Notes: generated from the letters alone by a model not told the origin. Positions 27,595 to 37,164 are shown, counted from the first letter of the stretch. The stretch: DNA of 64,000 nt from Roseiarcus sp963730555 (GCA_963730555.1 CAVSSS010000003.1:11104-75103), one strand, 5' to 3'. Made by a program: numbers and translations.

Positions 27595-28287
27595 ATGACC
27601 GACATGCGGAGCGCCGATATGAGCGAAGCGAACGACATCCTCACCATCGATATCGTCAGCGATGTCGTGTGCCCCTGGTGCTACCTGGGCGAGAAACGCC
27701 TCGAGGCCGCGCTTCAAGACGAGGCGGGGCCGGTTGCGGTACGGTGGCGGCCCTATCAGCTCGATCCGACAATCCCCGAAGGCGGGCTGGACCGCACCGA
27801 GTACATGGAGAAAAAGTTCGGCAAGAGCGGCGGGCTGCAATCCGCCCACGACAATCTGACGCGCCTCGGCGCGGAAGTCGGCCTTCCCTTCGCCTTCGAC
27901 AAGATCAAGCGCTCGCCCAACACGCTCGACGCGCACCGTCTCATTCGCTGGGGCGCGTCGGCCGGCGTGCAAGAGAAGGTCGTCGATCGACTGTTCAAGG
28001 CCTTTTTCGTCGAGGGGCGGGATATCGGCGACCGCGCTGTGCTGGTCGAAGTCGCTGGCGAATGCGGCCTTGACGCAAATCTGGTCGAGAAGCTCTTGGC
28101 CGACGGCGCCGACGCCGACCTGGTGCGCCAGGAAATCGAGCAGGCCCAGTCGATGGGGGTGAGCGGCGTGCCATTCTTCATTTTCGGCGGCCGGCTTGGC
28201 GTCCCTGGAGCGCAGGAGCCTTCCGTGCTGCGGCAGGCGATTGCGCAGGCGCGGGCTCAGATGGCGGAAGAGGGCGCGAACGCCTGA
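27595..28287 (+). CDS. DsbA-family oxidoreductase (FrnE-like)
   Basis: 230-aa thioredoxin-fold protein of the DsbA/FrnE/2-hydroxychromene-2-carboxylate isomerase group. Active-site CPWC at residues 26-29 in DVVCPWCYLGEKR, an inserted helical domain in the middle, and the cis-Pro region GVSGVPFFIFGG near residue 190. No signal peptide, so it acts in the cytosol, probably as a thiol-disulfide exchanger. GGAG lies 6 nt before the ATG at 27595; an ATG at 27619 is an alternative. It stands alone; the DUF2336 gene converges on it. Confidence 0.88.
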   Translation: MTDMRSADMSEANDILTIDIVSDVVCPWCYLGEKRLEAALQDEAGPVAVRWRPYQLDPTIPEGGLDRTEYMEKKFGKSGGLQSAHDNLTRLGAEVGLPFAFDKIKRSPNTLDAHRLIRWGASAGVQEKVVDRLFKAFFVEGRDIGDRAVLVEVAGECGLDANLVEKLLADGADADLVRQEIEQAQSMGVSGVPFFIFGGRLGVPGAQEPSVLRQAIAQARAQMAEEGANA

Positions 28288-28288
28288 C

Positions 28289-29678
28289 TTACGCCGCGTT
28301 GTCGAGGCGGGCGACGAGCTCGGGCGGCAGCTCGACGCGGGGCGCCTGATCTTCGTTTGGGTTCGTCGGCGGCGCGTCGAGCTCGAGCGGCGGCGGGCCG
28401 ATCGGAGCCCGTGAGAAGTCCGCGATTAGCTTGGGCGCCCGTCCCCCGTCGTCGTTGACAGGCGAAAAGTCCAGGAGGCGCGGCAGCCGGCCGCCCGAAG
28501 CCGACCCCGTCGCCTCGCGCGCGAAGCTCGCGGCTTCCGCCTTCGCCGCTTCGGCGGCGAAGCGCCACAACAGAGCGAGAACCTTGGCGAGCGCCGGGTC
28601 GTTGCGCCGCTCGCATTCGTCGATGACCTTCTGCACGAGCTTGAGTTTGAGTTCGTCGCTGAGACTCGCCGACATGAGTCTTGATTGCGGCGAGCGCGGC
28701 GCGGAAGGCAGGCAGGACGCTGTCCTTCAGACCGGCGCGGTGCGCGAGCGCGGCGAAGCCTTGCCCTTGCGGTTCAAGAATGAAGGCCGCGACGCGCGGC
28801 GGCGGGAGACCGGACAGTTCCGCTAGAGAAGCGGCGAACAGATCGTATCGTCCGCCAAGCAGCGAGCGCAGCAGCAAGGCCGGAGTCAGCGCGCCGCTCA
28901 TGCGTAGCATGCAGGTAAGCTCCGCCCGTTCGTCAGGGCGGCATGACGAGGCGATGGCGCAGATCGCCTGATCGCGCGCCTCGCGGGCGACGCGCTCGGC
29001 CCGCCCAGGCGCCATCCATTGCGACGCCTCAACGGCAAGATCCTTCGCCGCGGTGACTGCGATGCGCGCCCTTAAGGCTGCCGGCAGCGATCCCCGCTCG
29101 AGCAGCGCATCGCGCACGCGCGGATCGTCGTTGAAACGGATCAGAACGCCGTGCAGCAGCTCGGCCGGAAGATCGGTGTTAAGATTGTCGATGAGCGCGA
29201 GAACCACATCGAGTTGCCCGACTTCGACCAGCGCTGCGGCCGCTTGCCACCCCAACTTCGGCCGGCGGGCCAGAGTCATGTGCGCGGCCAAGTCTCCATT
29301 CCGAACGCATTCGACGAGATCGGCGTCGGTCAGTACGGGCGAATATTGAAGCACAGCAGCGGCCGCTTCCGGCTCATCAGCCGCCAAGGCTAGGATCACC
29401 GTGCGCGGCGCGTCGTAGGCCCTGCATAAAGCTTCCGCCAGCGCCCGGCGCACCAGGACGGAAGGATCGTCGGTCAGCGCGGTCATAGCCACCGCCGCAT
29501 CGGCGCGCACGGACGGGGTCAGTTCGGAATAGAGATAGGCGCGCGCAAGCGCGCTCGCCCCTTCCGCCCGCGCGTCTGCGTCGGCGGATTGCGCCCAGGC
29601 TAGAAATCGACGCACTATGTCTGGCTTGGCGCAAGAGGGAACCGGCAAGAGTTTGGTCGTCGGAAGCTTCAAGTGCAT
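28289..29678 (-). pseudogene. DUF2336-domain protein, probable frameshift near the C-terminus
   Basis: Alphaproteobacterial DUF2336 (HEAT-like helical repeat) protein of unknown role. The N-terminal two-thirds reads PDIVRRFLAWAQSADADARAEGASA..., LTDDPSVLVRRALAEAL, FNDDPRVRDALLERG and LPAFRAALAAIKTH. At about 28670 this frame becomes Arg/Gln-rich noise, while another frame continues with LSDELKLKLVQKVIDECERRNDPALAKVLALLWRFAAEAAK and ends at 28289. The natural protein probably joins both (about 460 aa), needing one indel. Alternatively the 128-aa downstream piece is a separate overlapping gene starting at 28675. I favour the frameshift because the helical repeat pattern continues across the joint. 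Confidence 0.65.
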
Positions 29679-29772
29679 GTCGGGCCCCCTCGCCGGTCAT
29701 GGCGGTGGACATTGATCGCTGAGATTGCGCAAGCATGGTTGAAATCAACTTAAAGTTGTGACCGGAGCATCC

Positions 29773-30270
29773 ATGGAGACCGGAACTCTTCGCCATCCGC
29801 GTGGCGGCCTCTATTTCGAGGCCTTCTCGATCGGCCAGGTGTTTCGCCACGGGCTGACGCGCACCGTTACCCAAATGGACAACATGCTGTTCTCCAACAT
29901 GACGCTGAACCCGCAGCCGCTGCACATCGACGCGCATTTTTGCGCGACCGAGACGGAATGGGGCCGGCCGCTGATGAATTCGCTGTTCACGCTTGGCCTC
30001 ATGATCGGCATTTCGGTCAACGACACCACGGTCGGGACGACAATCGCCAATCTCGGCATGACCGACGTCGCTTTTCCCGCGCCGTTATTTGAGGGCGACA
30101 CGATTCGGGTCGAGACCGAGGTGATCGCCACTCGCGCCTCAAAGTCCCGCGCTGACGCGGGGCTGGTCGAGTTCCGGCACCGGGCGTTCAAGCAGGACGG
30201 CGTGCTGGTCGCCGAGTGCCGGCGCACCGCGTTCATGCGTCGGCGCGGACCCGAGATGCTGACCGCTTGA
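29773..30270 (+). CDS. MaoC-like hydratase
   Basis: 165-aa hot-dog-fold protein of the MaoC/R-hydratase group acting on enoyl-CoA thioesters. Seen: N-terminal RHPRGGLYFEAFSIGQVFRH, LNPQPLHIDAHFCATETEWG holding the Asn/His pair of the hydratase motif (N.xP.H.D), RPLMNSLFTLGL, and the beta-strand DTIRVETEVIATRASKSR. ATG at 29773 has GGAG 5 nt upstream; a GTG at 29758 is less likely. The CitE-like lyase gene begins 6 nt after its stop, so both are one unit. In relatives this pair handles C4/C5 dicarboxylyl-CoA such as mesaconyl- or methylmalyl-CoA; the exact substrate is inferred only. Confidence 0.85.
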   Translation: METGTLRHPRGGLYFEAFSIGQVFRHGLTRTVTQMDNMLFSNMTLNPQPLHIDAHFCATETEWGRPLMNSLFTLGLMIGISVNDTTVGTTIANLGMTDVAFPAPLFEGDTIRVETEVIATRASKSRADAGLVEFRHRAFKQDGVLVAECRRTAFMRRRGPEMLTA

Positions 30271-30276
30271 GCGCCC

Positions 30277-31023
30277 ATGCGCTCGCTCCTGATAGCGCCG
30301 GCGGACGAGAAACGCCTCGCTGAGGCGCTCGAGAGCGGCGCGGACGCTGTCATTGTCGATCTTGCTGGCGAACGGCCTGCCGAAAGGGAAGGGGCGCGCG
30401 CCGTGGCGGAGCGGTTCCTGAAAATGACGCGCGCTCGAGGCGGCGAGCCTGCGCGTATGGTCAGGACAAACGCGCTCGATTCGGGCGACACCGACGCCGA
30501 TCTCGACGCCGTGTTGGCGGGCGCGCCCGACGCCATCCTGCTGCCGGGGAGCCTCGGGGCTCCGAGCGTCCAGCAGCTTTCCGCCAAACTCGCCGTGCGC
30601 GAGGCGCATCTCGGGCTTGCCCACGGCGCGACCCGGATCATCGCCGTCGCCGATCGGGCGCAGTCCCTCTTCAGCATGGGAAGCTATCGCGGTTCGAGCG
30701 CCCGGCTTTTGGGCGTCGCATGGAGCGCGGAATCCTTGCGCGCCGAAATCGGCGCCGAAACGGACCGCGACCGCCTCGGCGACCATCTCGCCCCCTATTG
30801 CCTGGCGCGAGAATTGACTCTGTTTGCCGCGACGTCAGCGCGCGTGGCCGCAATCGACGGGGTCTTCCCCAACATCCGCGACTTGGAGGGACTGCGCGCC
30901 GAGGCGCTCGCCGCGCGCCGCGACGGCTTCGCCGGCAAGCTGGCGATCGACCCCGCCCAAGCGGCCGTCATCAACGAGATCTTCCCGCGGCGCACCGCGC
31001 CCGTCGCCGGGAACGGCGTGTAG
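30277..31023 (+). CDS. HpcH/HpaI (CitE-like) CoA-ester lyase
   Basis: 248-aa TIM-barrel protein of the CitE/malyl-CoA-lyase-like family. Seen: N-terminal RSLLIAPADEKRLAEALESGADAVIVDLAG, the substrate-arginine segment RMVRTNALDSGDTDADLDAVL, and C-terminal FAGKLAIDPAQAAVINEIF (the usual GKxxIHP motif, here KLAIDP with His replaced by Asp). Shorter than malyl-CoA lyase (~320 aa) and with an unusual acidic-loop sequence (VDLAGERPAE instead of VDLED), so activity may differ. Forms a two-gene operon with the MaoC-like hydratase. Confidence 0.82.
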   Translation: MRSLLIAPADEKRLAEALESGADAVIVDLAGERPAEREGARAVAERFLKMTRARGGEPARMVRTNALDSGDTDADLDAVLAGAPDAILLPGSLGAPSVQQLSAKLAVREAHLGLAHGATRIIAVADRAQSLFSMGSYRGSSARLLGVAWSAESLRAEIGAETDRDRLGDHLAPYCLARELTLFAATSARVAAIDGVFPNIRDLEGLRAEALAARRDGFAGKLAIDPAQAAVINEIFPRRTAPVAGNGV

Positions 31024-31035
31024 GAAAGGCTGCGC

Positions 31036-31302
31036 TCAGTCCGCCCGCTGGATCGCGGCCTTGCGCGCCTCGATCTCGGCCACCCATTGCTCCGCGTTCT
31101 TCGCTCGCGTGCACACGATCTTGACATATTCCGTGCCGTCAGTTTGCACAAGATCTGTGCGGGCAATCATGGCTTGTGCATCGAATCCGCACATCATCGG
31201 ATTGTCGACGGTGGGCCCACGCACCACGTCAATCGCAGTCTTCGCCTGACAATCCGCGTGTGATAGCGCGGTCGAACAGATGAGAATGACAATAGAATAC
31301 AT
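31036..31302 (-). CDS. Small exported protein of unknown function
   Basis: 88 aa. The start at 31302 is chosen because it opens a short signal peptide (MYSIVILICSTALSHA, then D-C). The mature part, CQAKTAIDVVRGPTVDNPMMCGFDAQAMIARTD, has three cysteines and ends in a Lys/Arg/Ala-rich helix. Small periplasmic proteins of this size are common in Hyphomicrobiales; no family name can be given. It converges on the CitE-like gene with 12 nt between stops. Upstream (31303-31440) the sequence is AT-richer, fitting a promoter. Confidence 0.6.
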   Translation of the reverse strand: MYSIVILICSTALSHADCQAKTAIDVVRGPTVDNPMMCGFDAQAMIARTDLVQTDGTEYVKIVCTRAKNAEQWVAEIEARKAAIQRAD

Positions 31303-31851
31303 TTTGCGCCCCCATGATTCGGTTTTTTTGGCGGCCCGGTCTCTTCGGGAAGGGCCGTCCTGTCGTTTGCAATCATCGAGTTTGACGAGTTGCAACATAT
31401 GCAACATAGAGGTGCTGCAAATCCTGTGCCGTGATCTCAATCACATGACAAAATGTAGAACCGGCGGTGCGGCGCAGGCTTGCGATCCTGATCAACTCGC
31501 GGGGGTTCGGCGTTTTCGTAATCGATCCACCGAGTCTCGGCGTCGATGATCCGCAGGGCGTGATAGGCCCTCGTTGATTCGCGACCCCACATCTCGGGCC
31601 CTAGACTCTGCCGCCGTCCTCCTGGCTCGCCGGTGCTTGCATGCGGGGCGCACGTGCAAAGGCGGCGGCGGGCTCCGAACCCCCTTCGGTTGGCCAATGA
31701 GGCCTGCCCGCCGCCAATGGAAACGCTGATTGCCCCGCGTCGAATTGCGCCGCGCTGCTAAATTTCTTTCCGACAATGGTCGCGTTTTAACGGAAGGGAC
31801 CGCGCCCGCAGTGAGGCCGGTCACACACCCAACAGGTTGTGCCGCGCCGCC
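31303..31851. other. Intergenic region before the RND gene
   Basis: 549 bp with no gene I can support. A minus-strand frame at 31437-31697 ends with a protein-like YHALRIIDAETRWIDYENAE but has no start signal and no recognised family; it may be a relic. The segment next to 31303-31420 likely holds the promoter of the small exported protein. Confidence 0.35.
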
Positions 31852-34800
31852 TTACTCCGCCGCGACCGAAACCTCGGAGGCCGGGCGCGGCCTGATCGTG
31901 GCGTGCGGCGCGCCGGCGCGTGCGGGCGCCTGCGGCTCCTCCGCATCGCCGACGAAGCGGCTGACCAGGCGCCAGTTAAAACTGCCGAGATCGTCCAGCA
32001 CCGTGAACACCGCGGGCACGAAAACGAGCGACAGCATCGTCGACATGATGAGGCCGCCGATCACCGCAATCGCCATTGGCGAACGGAAGCCGCCGCCGTC
32101 GCCCAATCCCAAGGCCGAGGGGAACATACCCGCCGCCATCGCGATCGTCGTCATGACGATCGGCCGGGCACGCTTGCGGCCCGCTTCGACCAAAGCCTGG
32201 GTGCGCGGCGTGCCGCGGCCAATCTCCTCGACCGCGAAGTCGACCAGCATGATGGCGTTCTTGGTGACGATGCCCATCAGCATCAGGATGCCAATCACCA
32301 CCGGCATCGACATCGCTTTGTGAGTAATGAGCAAGGCGATGATCGCCCCGCCGATCGAAAGCGGCAGCGAGATCAGGATGGTGATCGGCTGCAGGAAGCT
32401 CCCGAACAGGAGGACGAGGAGCCCGTAGACCATCATCAGGCCTGCGCCCATCGCCGCGGCGAAGGAAGCGAACACTTCGCTCATGATCTCGACGTCGCCG
32501 GTCTCGCGAATCTCGACGCCTGGCGGCAGGTTCTTCGCGGTCGGCAATGCGCGGATCGCCGCGACAGCGGCGCCGAGCGCCGAGTCGCCGCGCAGATCGC
32601 CCTCGATCGTCACGCGCCGCGTTCGATCGTAACGGTTGATCGCGGTCGGTCCGTGGGCGATCGAGAAGTCCGCGACCGCGGACAAGGGCGTCGTTGCGCC
32701 GCCGCTCGTGGGCACGCGCAAGTCCTGCAGGAGCCCTGGACGTGCGCGCGCGGCTTCGTCAAGCTCGACCCGGATCGGGACCAGTCGGTCGCCGGCGTTG
32801 AACTTGGCGAGATTGGCGTCGATGTCGCCAAGCGTGGCGACGCGGATCGTATCGGACAAGGCCTCGGTCGAGACCCCGAGATCGGCCGCGACCTGAGGCT
32901 TAGGCACGATGCGCAATTCCGGCCGGTCGAGCTCCGCGGTCGAGATCGGATTTTCGATTGTCGGAATCGTCCGCATCTCGCTCGCGATCTGGTTCGCGGT
33001 GTCGTTGATGACGTTGATGTCGGGTCCGGCGATGATCAATTGCAGGTCGCGCTGGCCGTTATCCTTGAGGAACCAGAAACGAATGTCGGGCTGATCGGCG
33101 AGCATCGCGCCAATCCTCAGCTGCATGTCCTGCTGGGACGCCTCGCGCTTCGATTTGTGGACGAGATTGATGATGATCGTCGCCTTGCGCGGCTCGTCGT
33201 CCGCGCCGCCGAGGAGCTTGCCGCCGAAGATGAGCGCCGAGCGGACCTCGGGCATGGCGCGCAATTTCTCCGAGATCGCACGCGTCACGCGGTCGGTGTC
33301 TTCGAGCCGCGATCCGGGCGGCAGCTCGATCGCCAAGAGCGCCCGGCCGTAATCGTCTGGGGGTATGAATCCGGACGGCAGCAATTGCGTCGACCACAGC
33401 GAAGCGGCGAAAATCACGGCGCCCGCGAACAGGGTGATCCAGCGGCGCCGCACGGAAGCGCGCACGAGCCGCGTATAGAAGCGCATCACCGCGCCGTCCT
33501 TTTGCGTATGTTCGCGGGGCGCGCGCAGGAAATAGGCGGCGATCACCGGCGTGACGAAACGCGCGACGAGCAGCGAGAACATGACGGCGATCGCGACCGT
33601 CAAGCCGAATTGGCGGAAATATTGTCCGGCGATGCCGCCCATGAAGCTGACCGGTGAGAAGATCGCCGCGATCGAGAGCGAGATGGCGATCACCGCGAGC
33701 CCGATCTCGTCGGCCGCCTCGAGCGAAGCGCGATAGGCGGACTTGCCCATGCGCATGTGGCGGACGATGTTCTCGATCTCGACGATCGCGTCGTCGACCA
33801 GAATGCCGGTGACGAGCGTGATGGCGAGAAGGCTTACGAGATTGAGCGAGAAGCCGATCGCGTCCATCGCCCAAAACGTCGGAATGACCGAAAGGGGCAG
33901 CGCAATCGCGGTGACGAGCGTCGCGCGCAAATCGCGCAGGAAGATGAACACGACGACGATCGCAAGGAGCGCCCCCTCGATCAGTGTCTCCATGGTCGAA
34001 TGGTAGTTGCCGACCTCGCTGTCGACCTGGGTGTCGACCTTGGTGAATTTCACTTCCGGGTGCGCCGCCTCGATCTTCTCCAGCCGCTTCGCGATCAAAG
34101 CGTCGACGGTCACGTCGCTTGCGCCCTTGGCGCGAGTCACGCCGAAGGCGACGATCGGCTCGTCGAACAGGCGGGTGAAGGTGCGAGGCTCTGCCGCTCC
34201 GTCGGTGACGGTCCCGAGTTCGTCAAGGCGGACCCGTCGCCCGCCTGGCAGAGCGATCGGCAGCGCGGCCAGGTCTTCGAGCTTGCGCGCGCCCGCCAGC
34301 GTTCGGATCGGCTGCTCCTGGCCGGCAAGCTCGCCCCGGCCGCCGCCGAGATCGACATTGTCGGCGCGCACCTGCTCATTGACAGCCGCCGCGGTGACGC
34401 CGAGCGCCAGCAGCTTTTCCGGATCGAGGGCGACGCGGATCTCGCGATCGACCCCGCCGAACCGTTTGACCTCGCCGACGCCATGGATGCTTTGCAGGTC
34501 GCGGGCGACCGTATCGTCGATGAGCCACGACAGTTGCTCGACCGAAAGCCCCGGCGCGGAGGCTGCGTAAGTGACGATCGGCAGACCTTCGATGTCGACC
34601 CGGCTGATGATCGGCTCGTCGATGGTGCGCGGCAGATCGGTGCGGATCTTGGCGATCTGATCCTTCACGTCGTTGAGCGCGCGGTCGATGTCGACCGATC
34701 CGACGGTGAACTGCACGATCGTCGAGGACGAGCCGTCGGTGACGGTCGAGACGATATGCCAGACGCCGCTGACGCTGGCGACCGCGTCTTCGACCTTCTT

Positions 34801-34998
34801 CGTGACCTGCGACTCGAGCTCGGACGGCGCGGCGCCCGACTGGGTGATGAGCACCTGAACAATCGGAATGTCGATGTTCGGAAACCGGGTGATCGACATC
34901 GTCCGGAAGCTGATGAGCCCCAAGATCGTCAAGACCGCGAATGCGACGACCGCGGGAATGGGCTTGCGGATCGACCAGGCGGAGACGTTGAGGCGCAT
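31852..34998 (-). CDS. RND multidrug efflux permease (HAE1/AcrB family)
   Basis: Inner-membrane proton-driven exporter of about 1048 aa. The start at 34998 (RLNVSAWSIRKPIPAVVAFAVL) matches the family N-terminus: a cytoplasmic basic end, then TM1. Seen: SITRFPNIDIPIVQVLITQSGAAPSELESQVTKKVEDAV (porter domain PN1), the TM4 charge-relay region GILVDDAIVEIENIVRHM with the paired aspartates, and the second-half equivalents. The length, two large periplasmic loops and twelve hydrophobic segments are normal. It lies 11 nt behind the adaptor gene in a tetR-adaptor-RND operon. No outer-membrane TolC-type gene is adjacent, so a shared one elsewhere is implied. Confidence 0.94.
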   Translation of the reverse strand: MRLNVSAWSIRKPIPAVVAFAVLTILGLISFRTMSITRFPNIDIPIVQVLITQSGAAPSELESQVTKKVEDAVASVSGVWHIVSTVTDGSSSTIVQFTVGSVDIDRALNDVKDQIAKIRTDLPRTIDEPIISRVDIEGLPIVTYAASAPGLSVEQLSWLIDDTVARDLQSIHGVGEVKRFGGVDREIRVALDPEKLLALGVTAAAVNEQVRADNVDLGGGRGELAGQEQPIRTLAGARKLEDLAALPIALPGGRRVRLDELGTVTDGAAEPRTFTRLFDEPIVAFGVTRAKGASDVTVDALIAKRLEKIEAAHPEVKFTKVDTQVDSEVGNYHSTMETLIEGALLAIVVVFIFLRDLRATLVTAIALPLSVIPTFWAMDAIGFSLNLVSLLAITLVTGILVDDAIVEIENIVRHMRMGKSAYRASLEAADEIGLAVIAISLSIAAIFSPVSFMGGIAGQYFRQFGLTVAIAVMFSLLVARFVTPVIAAYFLRAPREHTQKDGAVMRFYTRLVRASVRRRWITLFAGAVIFAASLWSTQLLPSGFIPPDDYGRALLAIELPPGSRLEDTDRVTRAISEKLRAMPEVRSALIFGGKLLGGADDEPRKATIIINLVHKSKREASQQDMQLRIGAMLADQPDIRFWFLKDNGQRDLQLIIAGPDINVINDTANQIASEMRTIPTIENPISTAELDRPELRIVPKPQVAADLGVSTEALSDTIRVATLGDIDANLAKFNAGDRLVPIRVELDEAARARPGLLQDLRVPTSGGATTPLSAVADFSIAHGPTAINRYDRTRRVTIEGDLRGDSALGAAVAAIRALPTAKNLPPGVEIRETGDVEIMSEVFASFAAAMGAGLMMVYGLLVLLFGSFLQPITILISLPLSIGGAIIALLITHKAMSMPVVIGILMLMGIVTKNAIMLVDFAVEEIGRGTPRTQALVEAGRKRARPIVMTTIAMAAGMFPSALGLGDGGGFRSPMAIAVIGGLIMSTMLSLVFVPAVFTVLDDLGSFNWRLVSRFVGDAEEPQAPARAGAPHATIRPRPASEVSVAAE

Positions 34999-35009
34999 CG
35001 GCGTGCCCC

Positions 35010-36269
35010 TTATCCGTTGGCTGCGGTCGCTTCGGGCGTCGGACGCACCCGATCGCCTGCGCGCAGGAAAGCGGCGGCGCGTTCGACCACGCCTTCGCCC
35101 TCGGCGAGGCCCGCCTGGATTTCCACCCAACCACCGTCGGTGACGCCAGCCTTCACTTGCCGCACCTCGACCTTGCCGTCGCGCACGACGTCGAGGCGCG
35201 CCTCATCGCCATCGCGCTCCAAGGCGGTCGCCGGAACGCCGACGCCGACGCGCCGGGCGAGTTCGACCTGGCCCGAAGCGAAGGCGCCAACATGGGCGCG
35301 CGAAACGTCGTCAAGCGCGATCCGGACCTTGCCGGTGCGGCTCGCCTTGTCGACCTCCTGGTTCACAAGGCGGACGCGGCCAGAGACCGCCCCCTCGACG
35401 CCCGGCAGCTTCAGTTCCGCCGGCATGCCGACGGCAAGCTTCGCCAGCGTCTGTTCGGGCACGTCGGCCTCGAGATCAACCGCTCCGTCCTCTATGATGC
35501 GAAACAGCGGCTCGCCTGAGGTCGAGGCGGAAGCGCCGAGCCGGGCCGACCGGCGGCTGACGATCCCGGCCACAGGCGCCTTGACCTCCGTCCGGTCGAT
35601 GCGAACTTGCAGCTCCTGCCGCTCGGCGTCGCGGCTCTTGCGGTCGGCCTCGGCGACGCCAAGCGCAAATTGGGCCGCGGCCAGTTGAGCCTGCGCCGTC
35701 TTCATCGCCATCTCGCGTTGCTCGACGGTGGAAGCGGCCATGACCCCCGCCTCGAGCTTATGCGCGCGATCGAAATCGGCGTTGGCGAATTGCACCTGCG
35801 CCTGAGACTGCACGATGAGGCTCTTCGCCTGATCGATCGCCGCGTCGGCGCGCTTGGTCGCCGCGTCGTTTTCGGCAAGCAGCGCGTCCAGTTGGCTGCG
35901 ATCGAGGCGGGCGAGCACCTGACCCGCTTTCACCCGGTCGCCGTCCTCGGCGTCAAGTTCGACGATGGCGAGCCCGTCGATGCGCGCGGCCACCTGCGCT
36001 TCCTCGCGCGCCACCAGCGTGCCCGAGACGAAGAGGCGATCGACAAATTCGCGCTTGACCGCGGGAACGACGGTGACCGCCGGCGGCTCGACTACGCGCA
36101 GCGTTTCCGCCGCGGCTGCGTCGAAGCCAGGGCAATTGGCCGCTTTGGCAGCTGCGAATTTGTCCATGAGCGCGCGGGGCAGAGCGCATGGCGCGACCGC
36201 GGTCGCCGCCCAGACGCCGCCGAGCGCGACGGCCGCGGCAGTGACGACGATGATCAGGGTCCGTCGCAT
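35010..36269 (-). CDS. RND efflux periplasmic adaptor (MFP/HlyD family)
   Basis: Membrane-fusion protein of 419 aa that links the RND pump to an outer-membrane channel. The ATG at 36269 opens a membrane anchor/signal (RRTLIIVVTAAAVALGGVWA). Then: lipoyl half-motif GTLVAREEAQVAARIDG and AEDGDRVKAGQVLARLD, a long helical hairpin (about residues 130-215, LLAENDAATKRADAAIDQAK...), second lipoyl half RTEVKAPVAGIVSRRSARLGA, and a beta-barrel. An unusual Cys-containing spacer (APCALPRALMDKFAAAKAANC) follows the anchor and might form a disulfide. Located between the tetR and RND genes with 11-nt gaps. Confidence 0.93.
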   Translation of the reverse strand: MRRTLIIVVTAAAVALGGVWAATAVAPCALPRALMDKFAAAKAANCPGFDAAAAETLRVVEPPAVTVVPAVKREFVDRLFVSGTLVAREEAQVAARIDGLAIVELDAEDGDRVKAGQVLARLDRSQLDALLAENDAATKRADAAIDQAKSLIVQSQAQVQFANADFDRAHKLEAGVMAASTVEQREMAMKTAQAQLAAAQFALGVAEADRKSRDAERQELQVRIDRTEVKAPVAGIVSRRSARLGASASTSGEPLFRIIEDGAVDLEADVPEQTLAKLAVGMPAELKLPGVEGAVSGRVRLVNQEVDKASRTGKVRIALDDVSRAHVGAFASGQVELARRVGVGVPATALERDGDEARLDVVRDGKVEVRQVKAGVTDGGWVEIQAGLAEGEGVVERAAAFLRAGDRVRPTPEATAANG

Positions 36270-36280
36270 CGCCGGGCCTC

Positions 36281-36910
36281 CTAGCCCGAATCGGGGCAAA
36301 TCGCCCCGGCCAACAGCGCCTTGAGCGCGCCGATCGCCATCGGCGTCTCGGCTTCGGGGTCAAAGTCGCCCTCGATCGCCATGCGCTTGAACAGGCCCGC
36401 GACGAAAGTGACAAAGAACCGCGCGCCGAAACGGGAATCGAGGCCCGGGGCCGCCACGCCCGCGGCCTTCGCCGCATCCATGAGCCCTTCCACGCGCGCG
36501 CGCACTTCGGCGTCGATTGCCCGCGTCAATTGAGCGACCCGCGGATTGCGGCCCGCCTCGGCCCAGATTTCAACGAGCAGCCGCGCTTTCTCAGGCGGCT
36601 TCAAGAGCACATGCTTGCGCAAGCCGCATCGCATCGCCTCCGCGATATGGAGATTGTCGGCCATGAGCTCGGCGAACGCCTGAGCCATCTCGACCTGGTC
36701 GAGTTCGCACAAGCCCTCGACGATCGCTTCCTTGGACGGGAAATAACGGTAGAGATTGCCGGCGCTCATGCCCGCTTCGTCGGCGACATGCTGCATCGTC
36801 GTGGCGTGAAAGCCGTTGCCGACGAAGGCGCGCTCGGCCGCCTCGAGGATTCGAAGGCGCCGCTCGGCTTCGGCGGTGCGGCGTGCGGCGGATGGGGCGG
36901 TCAACGACAT
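36281..36910 (-). CDS. TetR-family repressor of the efflux operon
   Basis: 209-aa AcrR/TetR regulator. Helix-turn-helix seen at about residues 20-60: ILEAAERAFVGNGFHATTMQHVADEAGMSAGNLYRYFPSKEA. The C-terminal ligand domain contains LLVEIWAEAGRNPRVAQL and RFGARFFVTFVAGLFKRM. The start at 36910 is chosen because the perfect 22-bp palindrome at 36921-36942 would otherwise lie inside the coding sequence; an in-frame ATG at 36943 overlaps it. First gene of the tetR-adaptor-RND operon, so it should autoregulate and derepress the pump on binding a drug-like ligand. Confidence 0.92.
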   Translation of the reverse strand: MSLTAPSAARRTAEAERRLRILEAAERAFVGNGFHATTMQHVADEAGMSAGNLYRYFPSKEAIVEGLCELDQVEMAQAFAELMADNLHIAEAMRCGLRKHVLLKPPEKARLLVEIWAEAGRNPRVAQLTRAIDAEVRARVEGLMDAAKAAGVAAPGLDSRFGARFFVTFVAGLFKRMAIEGDFDPEAETPMAIGALKALLAGAICPDSG

Positions 36911-36920
36911 CGCGGACCAA

Positions 36921-36942
36921 TGAGAATGAACGTTCATTCTCA
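36921..36942. promoter_or_regulatory. TetR operator, perfect 22-bp palindrome
   Basis: Two exact half sites, TGAGAATGAAC and its complement, meet without a spacer, 10 nt upstream of the chosen tetR start. The core GAATGAACGTTCATTC is of the kind bound by AcrR/BepR-like TetR proteins. It probably overlaps the operon promoter and mediates autorepression. Confidence 0.85.
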
Positions 36943-37164
36943 TAAAGCCCCGCGAATATGGCTACAGCGTGACGCCTGCGGCGCCTAAGCGTCATCGGAG
37001 CGGCCGCCGGCTCTTACTTAGGACCGTTTCGGGGGCGCCGATAATTCTGGGCGACAAGACAATTTCCGCCGGACGACAATTTATTGCAGAAAATCAGAAA
37101 CTGCGCTAAGTTCGTCCCCATGACCGATCCTCTGCACGCCAGGACCACTGACGCCCGTTCCGGC

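Noticed and set aside
31837..35688. Two very long plus-strand open frames (606 and 643 codons) opposite the RND permease and adaptor genes
   Set aside because: They are antisense shadows of clear RND and adaptor proteins; their translations are Arg/Asp/His-rich without domain motifs.
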